Source of the DNA: Magnetococcales bacterium DCbin4
GTDB taxonomy: Bacteria > Pseudomonadota > Magnetococcia > Magnetococcales > UBA8363
NCBI GenBank assembly: GCA_002753735.1
Contig: PEAN01000020.1
Location: 1 to 58,930, forward strand
Length of the DNA: 58,930 bases
Reading direction: 5' to 3'
Numbering within the stretch: position 1 is the first letter of the stretch; each line of letters begins with the position of its first letter. The position numbers were made by a program, and so were the translations under genes. A model generated the notes under the pieces. That model did no database searches. It was not told the DNA's origin and saw nothing but the letters and a program-made list of their open reading frames with translations. This document shows positions 21,408-29,508 of this stretch, piece by piece.

Positions 21408-21436
21408 TTGACGCCATACCTGAACCTTCTTATTAT
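21408..21436 (+). promoter_or_regulatory. Sigma70 promoter for arsR-rhodanese pair
   Basis: TTGACG at 21408-21413 and TATTAT at 21431-21436 are separated by exactly 17 bp. Predicted initiation near 21443 fits the regulator start at 21462 or 21480 and argues against starts further upstream. Confidence 0.6.
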
Positions 21437-21461
21437 CAGAAGAGTCCGGCAGTCCGGCAAA

Positions 21462-21815
21462 ATGGCCTGTAAAAAAATAATGTACAATAAGCGTTTCCAC
21501 CCTGAACAAAAACGATTGCGTGCCGTGGATTTCGAAGAAAACAACATAGAAAAAGTGGCCCGTTGCATGAAGGCCCTCGCCCATCCACTCCGGTTGAAGG
21601 TTCTGGTCGCTCTTAACGATCAGGAACTGAGCGTCCAGGATCTCGTGGATGCGGTCGGTACGACCCAATCCAATGTTTCGCAGCACTTGACGATCATGCG
21701 CGATAAAAACATTCTGTCCTCCAGGCGTGAAGCCAACCAGGTGTTCTATCGTGTGGGTGACTGCAAGGTGCTGGAACTGGTTGCGTTGACCAAATCCATT
21801 TTTTGCACTCCTTGA
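21462..21815 (+). CDS. ArsR-family winged-helix regulator
   Basis: A 117-residue repressor of the ArsR/SmtB type. The helix-turn-helix is L-S-V-Q-D-L-V-D-A-V-G-T-T-Q-S-N-V-S-Q-H-L, preceded by A-L-A-H-P-L-R-L. There is no metal-type C-V-C-x-D motif. Cysteines lie in V-A-R-C-M-K just before the core, in V-G-D-C-K after the wing, and near the C-terminus, so a dithiol or persulfide sensor of the SqrR/BigR kind is possible. The rhodanese gene 44 bases downstream supports sulfur sensing. Start is ATG 21462, or 21480, both just downstream of the predicted promoter. Confidence 0.82.
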   Translation: MACKKIMYNKRFHPEQKRLRAVDFEENNIEKVARCMKALAHPLRLKVLVALNDQELSVQDLVDAVGTTQSNVSQHLTIMRDKNILSSRREANQVFYRVGDCKVLELVALTKSIFCTP

Positions 21816-21859
21816 ACCCCAGGGGCGGGCATCATGGACTTTGACGTAAGGAGTTGATC

Positions 21860-22279
21860 ATGGCGTGGTTGCAGGAAAACGGCGCGTTGGTGCTGATGGG
21901 AATGGTGTTTTTATTTCTCATGTTGCGCGGCCCGCTGCTTGCCCATTATTACCGGATCGGCTCCATGAGTGTGCATGAACTGTCGCAACGTCTGGCGGCC
22001 TCCCCTTCGCCGCTCCTCATCGATGTCCGCACCCCTGCCGAATACGCCGGTGGCCATGTCCGCGAAGCGCGATCCTATCCCCTGGGCAGCCTGGGATCCA
22101 AGGTGGAGGAGGTGAAAAAAGCGGCACGAGATAAAGATGTGGTGGTCATCTGCCGCACCGGCAACCGTTCGCTCATGGGATCGGTTACCTTGAAACGTCA
22201 CGGCATGCAAAAGGTGTACAATGTCCCGGGCGGAATGATGCATTGGGAAGGACAGGGATACCCTGTCAAACGGGGTTGA
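21860..22279 (+). CDS. Membrane-anchored rhodanese
   Basis: A 139-residue single-domain sulfurtransferase with an N-terminal membrane helix (about residues 9-27). The active-site loop is C98-R-T-G-N-R-S, with the cysteine that carries the persulfide, and the D-V-R-T-P-A-E-Y-x-x-G-H motif (residues 55-66) is intact. GGAG precedes the ATG at 21860. It is downstream of the ArsR regulator, which probably controls it. Substrate is unknown; handling of thiosulfate or persulfide at the inner membrane is inference. Confidence 0.9.
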   Translation: MAWLQENGALVLMGMVFLFLMLRGPLLAHYYRIGSMSVHELSQRLAASPSPLLIDVRTPAEYAGGHVREARSYPLGSLGSKVEEVKKAARDKDVVVICRTGNRSLMGSVTLKRHGMQKVYNVPGGMMHWEGQGYPVKRG

Positions 22280-22299
22280 TTGTGGATCATCGCGCCTCA

Positions 22300-22929
22300 A
22301 TGGAACAGGAAGTCAAGCTGACCGCCCCCGATGGGGATACCTTGGAACAAATTTCTCTGGACGCTGACATCCTGAAACGATGCAACGGTGCCCCATGGAC
22401 CGCCAAACCTTTGGTCACGACCTATCTGGACACTCCTGGACGCGCATTGCTGGCCCACGGATTCGGATTCAGGTTTCGTATCGAAACCCAGACCCAACGA
22501 TGGCAGGCTTGTCTCAAGGGTGAAGGAAATATCGTCGATGGCTTCAGTGTCCGCCAGGAGTGGGAACAACCGATCGATGGTCCGGTTGATCGACTCTCGC
22601 TACTGCCGGAGGGGCCTTTACGGCAACAGGTGTTGACCCTCGCCCCGGGGGGCGAATTTCTGGCCCCACTGGTGGAAACCGCTTTTCTGCGCCGTCTGTT
22701 GCTCTTGACCCTTGAAGAGGGGTGCATCATGGAACTCGCGCTGGATCAGGGAGAAATTCGCGCCGGGGGTAAAACCCTGCCGCTGTTCGAAGTCGAACTG
22801 GAATGCAAATCGGGACCCACCGCACCCATGCTTCGCTTTTCGCATGCGTTGCGCCAGCGGTACCCCCTCATTCCCTCGTGGAATTCCAAATTTGCGTTGG
22901 GATTGACCCTGTTGACGCCAAGGCCATGA
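22300..22929 (+). CDS. CYTH domain protein (triphosphate tunnel enzyme family)
   Basis: A 209-residue CYTH protein. The family-defining E-x-E-x-K motif is E-Q-E-V-K at residues 2-6, and acidic/basic strands such as T-Y-L-D-T-P, R-F-R-I-E and F-E-V-E-L-E-C-K that line the tunnel are present. Bacterial members hydrolyse inorganic triphosphate or related compounds. It lacks the CHAD domain that often follows. The ATG at 22300 places the motif at the N-terminus as usual, but has no clear ribosome site; GTG at 22282 is an alternative. Confidence 0.85.
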   Translation: MEQEVKLTAPDGDTLEQISLDADILKRCNGAPWTAKPLVTTYLDTPGRALLAHGFGFRFRIETQTQRWQACLKGEGNIVDGFSVRQEWEQPIDGPVDRLSLLPEGPLRQQVLTLAPGGEFLAPLVETAFLRRLLLLTLEEGCIMELALDQGEIRAGGKTLPLFEVELECKSGPTAPMLRFSHALRQRYPLIPSWNSKFALGLTLLTPRP

Positions 22930-22944
22930 TAAAGATTAAAATGG

Positions 22945-23142
22945 AGTCTGGGGATTGCCCCCAAGGTTTTGATTTTGGTGGTCAATCACAATCATAAAGA
23001 AGAATCTTGGGGGACTTCGTCCCCCACACCCCCTGTGGGGAGATGTGAAAACAAACATCAAGGTCAAAATCAAAGTCAAAACCCCGGGGGCGATCCCCCA
23101 GACCCCTTTATTTTGTTAATAATTCATCATAGTGAATGTCAA
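22945..23142. repeat. Dispersed repeat, long two-part copy
   Basis: A reversed core (GTCTGGGGATTGCCCCCAAGG) is followed by the hairpin GGGGGACTTCGTCCCCC (23009-23025), CCCCCTGTGGGG, AAAC/AAATC runs, then a forward core with CAGACCCC and the end motif GAATGTCAA. This is one of the most complete copies. Its right end abuts the thrC ribosome site. Confidence 0.75.
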
Positions 23143-23153
23143 GGAGCCTGACT

Positions 23154-24533
23154 TTGAAGTACTTGAGTACCCGCGGAGGCATTCAACCCATCCCTTTTTC
23201 CCAGGCGGTCATGATGGGACTGGCGACCGACGGTGGATTGACCCTGCCCGTATCCATCCCCACAGTCACCACGGCCACCCTCAAACACTGGGCCGATCTT
23301 GAATTCATCCCGCTGGCCTTGGAAATCATCTCCCTGTTCGTTGCCGAAGATGATATCCCCCGCCATGATCTTGACCGATTAATTCACAAAGCATTTGCCA
23401 GCTTTACACACCCTGAAATCACCCCCCTGGTCACGGTCGGAAACCATCACGTCCTGGAACTGTTTCACGGACCCACCCTTGCCTTCAAGGATGTCGCCCT
23501 GCAATTGCTGGGCAACCTGTTCGAATACCTTTTGCAACGCGATGGTGGAACACTCAACATCCTCGGAGCCACTTCGGGTGATACCGGTTCCGCCGCCATC
23601 CATGGCGTGCGTGGCAAAAAAGGGATGGAAATTTTCATCCTCCATCCCCATCGCCGGGTCTCCCCCATCCAGGAACGGCAAATGACCACCGTCCTGGATG
23701 CCAACGTCCATAATATCGCCATCGAAGGAACCTTCGATGATGGCCAGGCGATCGTGAAAAAATTGTTCAACGATCTCGCGTTCAAGAAGAAATATCATCT
23801 GGGTGCCGTCAATTCCATCAACTGGGCCAGGATCGTCGCCCAGGTGGTCTATTATTTTTATGCCTGGGGCCGCCTTGCACATGGGGATGCCACACGACCT
23901 GTGGAATTCTCTGTCCCAACAGGAAACTTTGGTGACATTTTTGCCGGGTACATTGCCAAACGAATGGGATTACCCATGGGAAAATTGCTGTTGGCAACCA
24001 ACCGTAATGATATCCTGACCCGGTTTTTCTCTACCGGAAGTTATCGCATCGGTCAAGCCCATCCCACCATCAGCCCCTCAATGGACATTCAAGTTTCTTC
24101 GAACTTTGAACGATACTTGTACTATCTTTTGCACGAAGACCCCGTGGCTGTGGGTCAAAAGATGGCCGAACTGGATGCCACAGGCGCATTTCAGGTTCCA
24201 CGGTCGGTCATCGACGCCGCTGGCGAATTCAGAGCCACGGCGGTGGGGGAAGAGGAAACCGTGACCACCATCCGTTCCGTCCACCAACGATACGGATACC
24301 TTCTGGATCCCCATACGGCAGTCGGATTTGCGGCTGCCAAAGAGACACCGGGGATGGTCTGTCTGGCTACCGCCCATCCGGCCAAGTTTGGAGATGCCGT
24401 CAAACAGGCCATCGGGCGTGAACCCCAGCGTCCCCCGCTTTTGGATGGATTGGAACAACGCCCTTACCGCTGCCAGGTGATGGCGGCCAGTGTACAGGCA
24501 GTTCGTGATTTCATTGCAGGTCAGTTGGGCTGA
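23154..24533 (+). CDS. thrC: Threonine synthase
   Basis: A 459-residue PLP enzyme converting O-phosphohomoserine to threonine. The N-terminus K-Y-L-S-T-R-G-G and the PLP lysine motif H-G-P-T-L-A-F-K-D-V-A-L-Q-L identify the long (type 1) ThrC. I start at TTG 23154: AAGGAG lies 7 bases upstream and the family begins M-K-Y-x-S-T-R-G. An in-frame ATG at 23136 lies upstream of that ribosome site, inside the repeat. Confidence 0.95.
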   Translation: MKYLSTRGGIQPIPFSQAVMMGLATDGGLTLPVSIPTVTTATLKHWADLEFIPLALEIISLFVAEDDIPRHDLDRLIHKAFASFTHPEITPLVTVGNHHVLELFHGPTLAFKDVALQLLGNLFEYLLQRDGGTLNILGATSGDTGSAAIHGVRGKKGMEIFILHPHRRVSPIQERQMTTVLDANVHNIAIEGTFDDGQAIVKKLFNDLAFKKKYHLGAVNSINWARIVAQVVYYFYAWGRLAHGDATRPVEFSVPTGNFGDIFAGYIAKRMGLPMGKLLLATNRNDILTRFFSTGSYRIGQAHPTISPSMDIQVSSNFERYLYYLLHEDPVAVGQKMAELDATGAFQVPRSVIDAAGEFRATAVGEEETVTTIRSVHQRYGYLLDPHTAVGFAAAKETPGMVCLATAHPAKFGDAVKQAIGREPQRPPLLDGLEQRPYRCQVMAASVQAVRDFIAGQLG

Positions 24534-24895
24534 TGTTTTCACGTCTCATTGGCCGTTTAAGAAAAGATCGAGGTCAGGATCAACGTTCGTTGTCCCGTTT
24601 TCCTCTGAATGTTCGAATCTCCCTGGTCTTGGAAAACGGTGCGGTTGTGCATGGAACCCTCAAGGAAATGACGACCCGAAGTTTGTTTCTCCAAACCCGG
24701 GACCGTCCCTTCGGCTTGGTGGCCGGAGAAGAGGGAGATGTCGGTCTGGAAGCGGATAACCCCATCGAAGGAGCGCAAATGCGTTTCCCATGCGAAGTTG
24801 TCCGGGTGGACCGTACAGGCGTTGCCTTACGTTTTTTAGTTAATACCGAGAGTCAAGGAGAAAATTTTTACCCGGAAGATTTTATGGCAAAATAA
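24533..24895 (+). CDS. PilZ-like domain protein
   Basis: A 120-residue protein overlapping the thrC stop by one base (TGATG), so translation is coupled. R-F-P-L-N-V-R at 22-28 and A-L-R-F-L near 98-102 match the start and end of a PilZ barrel. The D/N-x-S-x-x-G motif is not conserved (the region reads E-M-T-T-R-S-L-F-L). It may therefore not bind c-di-GMP itself. Assignment to PilZ is moderate. Confidence 0.6.
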   Translation: MFSRLIGRLRKDRGQDQRSLSRFPLNVRISLVLENGAVVHGTLKEMTTRSLFLQTRDRPFGLVAGEEGDVGLEADNPIEGAQMRFPCEVVRVDRTGVALRFLVNTESQGENFYPEDFMAK

Positions 24896-24965
24896 TCGCA
24901 TACCACTCCTCGCGAAATGAGGGCTTCTTCACTCCCAGGACTGGTTCAACCATTATTGAGACACG

Positions 24966-25673
24966 ATGAAGCATAACTCTTCCATGAAAAAATCACATAT
25001 CCGGTCGCAGGTCGGCAGCATCGTCATCCTGGCCATGTTCCTGGTCCAAGGTTCGGCCCAAGGCGACATCTATACCTATGTCGATGCACGAGGCGTCGTC
25101 CATCTCACGGATCGGCCAACCGATCCACGCTACCAACTGCTGATGCGGACTCAGCCGTTGGAACCGCGTACCGACCGCAAGGCCAACGCCAAAAACCGAT
25201 ATAGTTATGGTTATGATTATGACAGCGAAAAATATGACGCCAGCCTGGGCAATGCTTTCAGTTCCTGGGGCAATTCGGTCGAACCTTACATTTCCATCAT
25301 CCGTGACGCCGCCAAACGGACCGGAATCAACGATGCCCTCTTGAAAGCGGTCATCCGTGCCGAATCGGCGTTCAACCCCCTGGCGGTCTCGCGTAAAGGT
25401 GCGGTCGGCCTGATGCAGCTCATGCCCGACACGGCAAAAAGATATGGTGTCAAAAATCGGCTGGATCCACACGCCAACATTCATGCAGGCGCCAGTTTCC
25501 TCAGGGATCTGCTGTTCCAATTCGATAACGACTTGAAACTCTCCCTGGCAGCCTACAACGCGGGTGAAGGGGCTGTTCGCAAGCATGGCAACATTATCCC
25601 TCCCTACCCCGAGACACAACGGTATGTTGCCAAAGTGTTGCAGTTCTACAAGCAATATCGATATGCAATGTAA
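24966..25673 (+). CDS. DUF4124 plus SLT lytic transglycosylase
   Basis: A 235-residue exported peptidoglycan lyase. A signal peptide covers about residues 1-33. A short DUF4124 segment (I-Y-T-Y-V-D-A-R-G-V-V-H-L-T-D-R-P) follows. The SLT domain begins near 105 with the catalytic E133 in V-I-R-A-E-S-A-F-N-P, then G-L-M-Q-L-M-P and L-A-A-Y-N-A-G-E-G-A-V. Its end overlaps the next gene by 11 bases. It probably cleaves glycan strands for envelope growth or insertion of a trans-envelope machine. Confidence 0.92.
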   Translation: MKHNSSMKKSHIRSQVGSIVILAMFLVQGSAQGDIYTYVDARGVVHLTDRPTDPRYQLLMRTQPLEPRTDRKANAKNRYSYGYDYDSEKYDASLGNAFSSWGNSVEPYISIIRDAAKRTGINDALLKAVIRAESAFNPLAVSRKGAVGLMQLMPDTAKRYGVKNRLDPHANIHAGASFLRDLLFQFDNDLKLSLAAYNAGEGAVRKHGNIIPPYPETQRYVAKVLQFYKQYRYAM

Positions 25674-26769
25674 ATCAAGACAGATTCGCCTTCATCGGCC
25701 ATGGTTGAACCTTCCCCATCACCTCCTCCCGGCGGTCCTGGGAATATCATCGCTCCTGCTGACCAGTTCCGCCTTGGCTGAACAAAAGCTGTCCGATTCA
25801 TTCAACCGTCCTGACAGTACGGTTCTGGGTGAAGGATGGGTCGCAGTGCCCAATCAACAATCGTGTATCCAGCTTGATGAAGAAGCTCAAGAGTTTCGAA
25901 AAACCCCTGAAGGAAGCAAGGAACCTCAGAAAGGTCACGAACTTTTTTCAGAAATTTCCCGGGAAATCGAAGAGACCACTGCCAAATCACGCCCCCCCAG
26001 GACGGCAGCTCCCGGCGATCCAACGGCTGAAATCAGCCATGGCATGCTCTATCTTCATTATGGCAACGGTCAAAGCCCGGTCATGGTACAACGGCTTATC
26101 GACAAAAAGGTGATGCAGCTTTCATTGGATCTGACCCCGCTCTATGCCATGGCCGGAGAAGATGATCGAGCCTGGATGGCGATCAAGATCCTCTACCTGG
26201 ACAACACCAACCATCCATTGGGTGAGATACGGTATTATCATTATCATTCAGTGTTGGAAGAAAATATTAATTCCGACACCATCCATTCCATCCTGGTCAA
26301 GGAACCTTTTGATGGCGAGTTGCGTCACGTCGTCATTGATGCGGGAACGATTCTGAAACAAAAACTTCCCGGGATCGATCACCGAAAAATTGCCCAGAGC
26401 CGCATTTCCCTCGAAATTTCTTCCACCCTGTGTGATGCAACCGTAGAAGGTTATTTTGACAACGTGGTTGCCGTTTTGGCCGATGGTGCAGGGCTGTTGC
26501 GGTTTACCAAGGAAGAATTGAACCAATTGGTTCAGTCCGGAATCAAACTGCACGCCAAAGATCCCGTCAATTTTCAAAAAGTCTGGATCGATGGGTTGAT
26601 CAAAACCTTCGGCAGAGAAAAAATCGTCGCCTGGCTCAGTGAAATTCCCCTGGAGGCACGAACCAATCCGGCAAAGCTGTTGACCATGATCAAAACGACC
26701 TATGGCTTTTCGGGGCAACAGGCATTCGATACGGCCTTTGTCATTCAATATTTATTGCAAGCGATGTAG
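25663..26769 (+). CDS. Secreted protein with N-terminal LamG-like start
   Basis: A 368-residue exported protein. The signal peptide ends near S-S-A-L-A-E (residue 40). The mature N-terminus D-S-F-N-R-P-D-S-T-V-L-G-E-G-W is the typical first strand of concanavalin/LamG-like jelly-roll domains, and D-N-V-V-A-V-L-A is its usual last strand. A helical C-terminal ~110 residues is unassigned. The ATG at 25663 lies inside the lytic transglycosylase gene, which suggests coupled expression and possibly a shared role in the cell wall. No catalytic motif is seen. Confidence 0.7.
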   Translation: MQCKSRQIRLHRPWLNLPHHLLPAVLGISSLLLTSSALAEQKLSDSFNRPDSTVLGEGWVAVPNQQSCIQLDEEAQEFRKTPEGSKEPQKGHELFSEISREIEETTAKSRPPRTAAPGDPTAEISHGMLYLHYGNGQSPVMVQRLIDKKVMQLSLDLTPLYAMAGEDDRAWMAIKILYLDNTNHPLGEIRYYHYHSVLEENINSDTIHSILVKEPFDGELRHVVIDAGTILKQKLPGIDHRKIAQSRISLEISSTLCDATVEGYFDNVVAVLADGAGLLRFTKEELNQLVQSGIKLHAKDPVNFQKVWIDGLIKTFGREKIVAWLSEIPLEARTNPAKLLTMIKTTYGFSGQQAFDTAFVIQYLLQAM

Positions 26770-26843
26770 GATCTTCAGGCATATTGAAAACATTGGAAAG
26801 AAATATAGATTTGGGGCAATTCACAGCCTCCGCCCTTAATTGA

Positions 26844-27173
26844 TCAATTCCTGGCGTCAAGATCCTCCACCGGCAACGTCGCATGTCCCAGGCGAATGTT
26901 TTTCTCCTCGGTCGCCTGACGCCGTTTTCCCTGCCATATTCCCGCCTGAATCCGCAGTTCCTCCAGCCGTCGCTCCAAGATCACCCGCTCGTCCTCATTT
27001 GCATTTTTCAATTGTCCCTTAACCTCCCTCGCATGCTGCGTCAGTTCCCGCAAGTGTGCCAATGCCGCCAATTCATCCGCTGACACGGCATCCATGGTCG
27101 AACAAAAACTGCCAGCAATACGGTTACTATTGGCTTCGACAATGGGGATGGTACGAAAAGTTTTCAAGCTCAT
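26844..27173 (-). CDS. Small coiled-coil protein, unknown function
   Basis: A 109-residue cytoplasmic protein with no recognised domain. Residues 34-92 are rich in Leu, Glu, Arg and Gln with heptad spacing, so a helical hairpin or coiled coil is likely. GGGAG sits 6 bases before the ATG at 27173, which supports expression. It could be a small flagellar or regulatory helper, but this is only a guess. Confidence 0.6.
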   Translation of the reverse strand: MSLKTFRTIPIVEANSNRIAGSFCSTMDAVSADELAALAHLRELTQHAREVKGQLKNANEDERVILERRLEELRIQAGIWQGKRRQATEEKNIRLGHATLPVEDLDARN

Positions 27174-27555
27174 AGACGACTCCCATCAGACACACCCATG
27201 TTTCCATATCCCGACATCCATCATGCATTTAAAATAATACAATTTTATTCTGAAAATGACGGCCCCTATTCACACCATTTTCCAGAAATACTAAAATTAG
27301 AGGAACAAATTTTCAAAAATTAGTACTGTTTGCGGAGTATTTCAATAGATCTACATTTCATGAAGCAGAATTAAATACAGAACAACTCCAATACACAATA
27401 TGCACTTAAGCAGATGTAAAATATTCTATTTTCACTCAAATGACAATATTTGGGAACCATCTACCAACAAGGAAGTCTTATTCAAGTAAAAATCAATGTT
27501 ACAGTGTGGGGTATAAGACCGAGGGTATGGGGATTTGATTTGGGAGACTTGGCAA
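27174..27555. other. A+T-rich intergenic patch, no gene seen
   Basis: These 382 bases carry no convincing gene on either strand. Counted G+C is 19 of 60 both at 27241-27300 and at 27361-27420, against well over 50% in flanking genes. It looks like acquired DNA or a large regulatory region for the XRE gene that follows; TATAAG near 27510 is a possible -10. Confidence 0.5.
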
Positions 27556-27870
27556 ATGGATGTCAACATGTTCGCAACCCGGTTGCGTATGGCGCGGGAA
27601 CGAATGGGATTTACCCAAAAGAAACTCGGAATACTGATCGGACTGACCCCATCGGTAGCTTCCCCCCGGATCAATCGATATGAACGCGAATCCCGACAAC
27701 CCAATGTGACCACTGTGGCGCGCATCTCCAAGGTGCTACAAGTATCTCCATCCTATTTTTATGAACCTGATGACCTCATCGCCGAAATCATCTTGCGCCT
27801 CAACCGTATGCCAAGAACCCACATTGAAGCCTTGCTGTCGTCACTACCGCCCTTGGAGCCCAAGCAGTAA
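27556..27870 (+). CDS. XRE-family helix-turn-helix regulator
   Basis: A 104-residue cro/C1-type DNA-binding protein. The HTH spans about residues 6-62: L-R-M-A-R-E-R-M-G-F-T-Q-K-K-L-G, then N-R-Y-E-R-E-S-R-Q-P and V-L-Q-V-S-P-S-Y-F. The remaining ~40 residues are helical. ATG 27556 or 27568 both fit. It stands alone behind the A+T-rich patch, which suggests a horizontally acquired orphan regulator or a phage-like repressor remnant. Target genes are unknown. Confidence 0.88.
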   Translation: MDVNMFATRLRMARERMGFTQKKLGILIGLTPSVASPRINRYERESRQPNVTTVARISKVLQVSPSYFYEPDDLIAEIILRLNRMPRTHIEALLSSLPPLEPKQ

Positions 27871-27998
27871 GAAAAACAGCTTGGGGAAAGTACCGGAATC
27901 AAGGGGACGGCGACGTGTGTGTCTGAAAAATGAAGGGCCTCCATGAGCCAGCCCCAAGGTGTAGATTTTGCAGGATCATCCGCCGCAGGCGGTTAAGC

Positions 27999-28079
27999 GA
28001 TCAGCCTCAACCCCTTGGAAGCCACTCCCCGTCATTCCTGCGAAGGAGGATCCACTTTTTCAGCAGCATGGATCCTTTT
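27999..28079. repeat. Degenerate dispersed repeat
   Basis: CCCCGTCATTCCTGCGAAGGAGGATCCA with a later TGGATCC and a five-T run. CCCCGTCATTCC is shared with the copies at 9741 and 36851. It separates the XRE gene from the convergent lpd gene; the GGATCCA/TGGATCC pair may form a weak terminator. Confidence 0.4.
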
Positions 28080-29486
28080 TCACACATGCAACGCACGACC
28101 ATCCACCGCCAAGGCCGCCTCTTTGACCGCTTCGGCCAATGAGGGATGGGCATGACAGGTACGCGCCATATCCTCTGCCGTCAAATCACTCTCCATCGCC
28201 AAAACCACCTCGGCAATCAAATCACCCGCCTGCGGTCCAATGATGTGCGCACCCAGGATTTGATCGGTATCGGCATCGGCCAATAACTTCACCCATCCCT
28301 CGGTCTGATCCACCGCCCGACCCCGGGAATTGGCCGAAAACGGAAATTTACCCACCCGATAAGCGATCCCTTCCTTGTTCAAGGATTCCTCAGTTCGCCC
28401 CACCGCCGCAATCTCGGGATCGGTATAAACCACACCGGGAATGCGATTCCAATGAACGTTCCCCCCCTGTCCCACCAAGCGCTCTACGGCACATACCCCC
28501 TCCTCCTCCGCTTTGTGCGCCAACATGGGTCCTCCAATGACATCACCAATGGCAAGAATACCCGGAACCACCGTCCGATAATTGCCATCCACCGGAATAA
28601 ACCCACGCCCGTCCAATGCAATCCCCAACCCCTCCAATCCCAATGATTGGGTACACGCAACCCGCCCCACCGCGACCAATACCTTGTCCACGACCAGGGA
28701 TTCCGGTTCGCCGACAGCGGGTTTCAAGGTCAATGCCACCTCATCCCCCCTGACCTCCATCGCCTCGGCCGACGTGGACAGGCGCAATTGCAACCCCTGT
28801 TTTTTGAAAATACGCGCCGCCTGCTTGCGCAATTCACCATCCATCCCCGGCAACACATTATCGGTGAATTCGATCACCGTCACCGCACTGCCAAGGCGCC
28901 GCCAAACCGATCCCAGTTCCAAGCCGATCACGCCAGCACCAATGATCGCCAATCGCCCAGGGACCTGGGAAAACGCAAGTGCTTCCGTCGAACTGACCAC
29001 CCGCTGGCCATCGAAGGGAACTCCGGGAAGCGCTGCCGGCACCGACCCCGTCGCAATCAATATGTTTTTTCCCTGTAACTGATGGCGTACCCCCGCATCA
29101 TCAAGCACGGTCACCGTATCGGTCGCCGTAAGGGTGGCAAGCCCCCGAAGACGGGTCACTTTGTTTTTCTTGAATAGGAAATCGATGCCCCCCGTCAACT
29201 GAGTCACGATGCGCTGTTTGCGTGCCATCATGGCATCAAGATCCACCTCAACCGCACCCCCACAGCGGATCCCATGTCCCGCAAGCCCGCCACGAGCCAT
29301 CTCCAACAGATGAGTTGAATGGAGCAATGCCTTGGACGGGATACACCCTACATTCAGACAGGTCCCCCCCAAATTCGGCCCCTTCTCCACGACAATCGTC
29401 TTCAAGCCCAATTGTGCTGCCCGGATGGCCGCCACATATCCCCCCGGTCCCGCACCAATGACGATCAGATCACAGGTCTCCGACAT
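28080..29486 (-). CDS. lpd: Dihydrolipoamide dehydrogenase (E3)
   Basis: A 468-residue FAD flavoprotein that reoxidises the lipoyl groups of the 2-oxoglutarate dehydrogenase complex with NAD. It has the FAD loop G-A-G-P-G-G-Y, the redox disulfide C43-L-N-V-G-C48, a second dinucleotide motif G-A-G-V-I-G-L-E and the C-terminal H-A-H-P-S-L-A-E with the catalytic histidine. The ATG at 29486 is chosen; a start at 29606 would only add the intergenic region and the end of sucB. It is last in sucA-sucB-lpd. Confidence 0.97.
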   Translation of the reverse strand: MSETCDLIVIGAGPGGYVAAIRAAQLGLKTIVVEKGPNLGGTCLNVGCIPSKALLHSTHLLEMARGGLAGHGIRCGGAVEVDLDAMMARKQRIVTQLTGGIDFLFKKNKVTRLRGLATLTATDTVTVLDDAGVRHQLQGKNILIATGSVPAALPGVPFDGQRVVSSTEALAFSQVPGRLAIIGAGVIGLELGSVWRRLGSAVTVIEFTDNVLPGMDGELRKQAARIFKKQGLQLRLSTSAEAMEVRGDEVALTLKPAVGEPESLVVDKVLVAVGRVACTQSLGLEGLGIALDGRGFIPVDGNYRTVVPGILAIGDVIGGPMLAHKAEEEGVCAVERLVGQGGNVHWNRIPGVVYTDPEIAAVGRTEESLNKEGIAYRVGKFPFSANSRGRAVDQTEGWVKLLADADTDQILGAHIIGPQAGDLIAEVVLAMESDLTAEDMARTCHAHPSLAEAVKEAALAVDGRALHV

Positions 29487-29508
29487 GAACCCCTCCGTCA
29501 GGAAAAAG

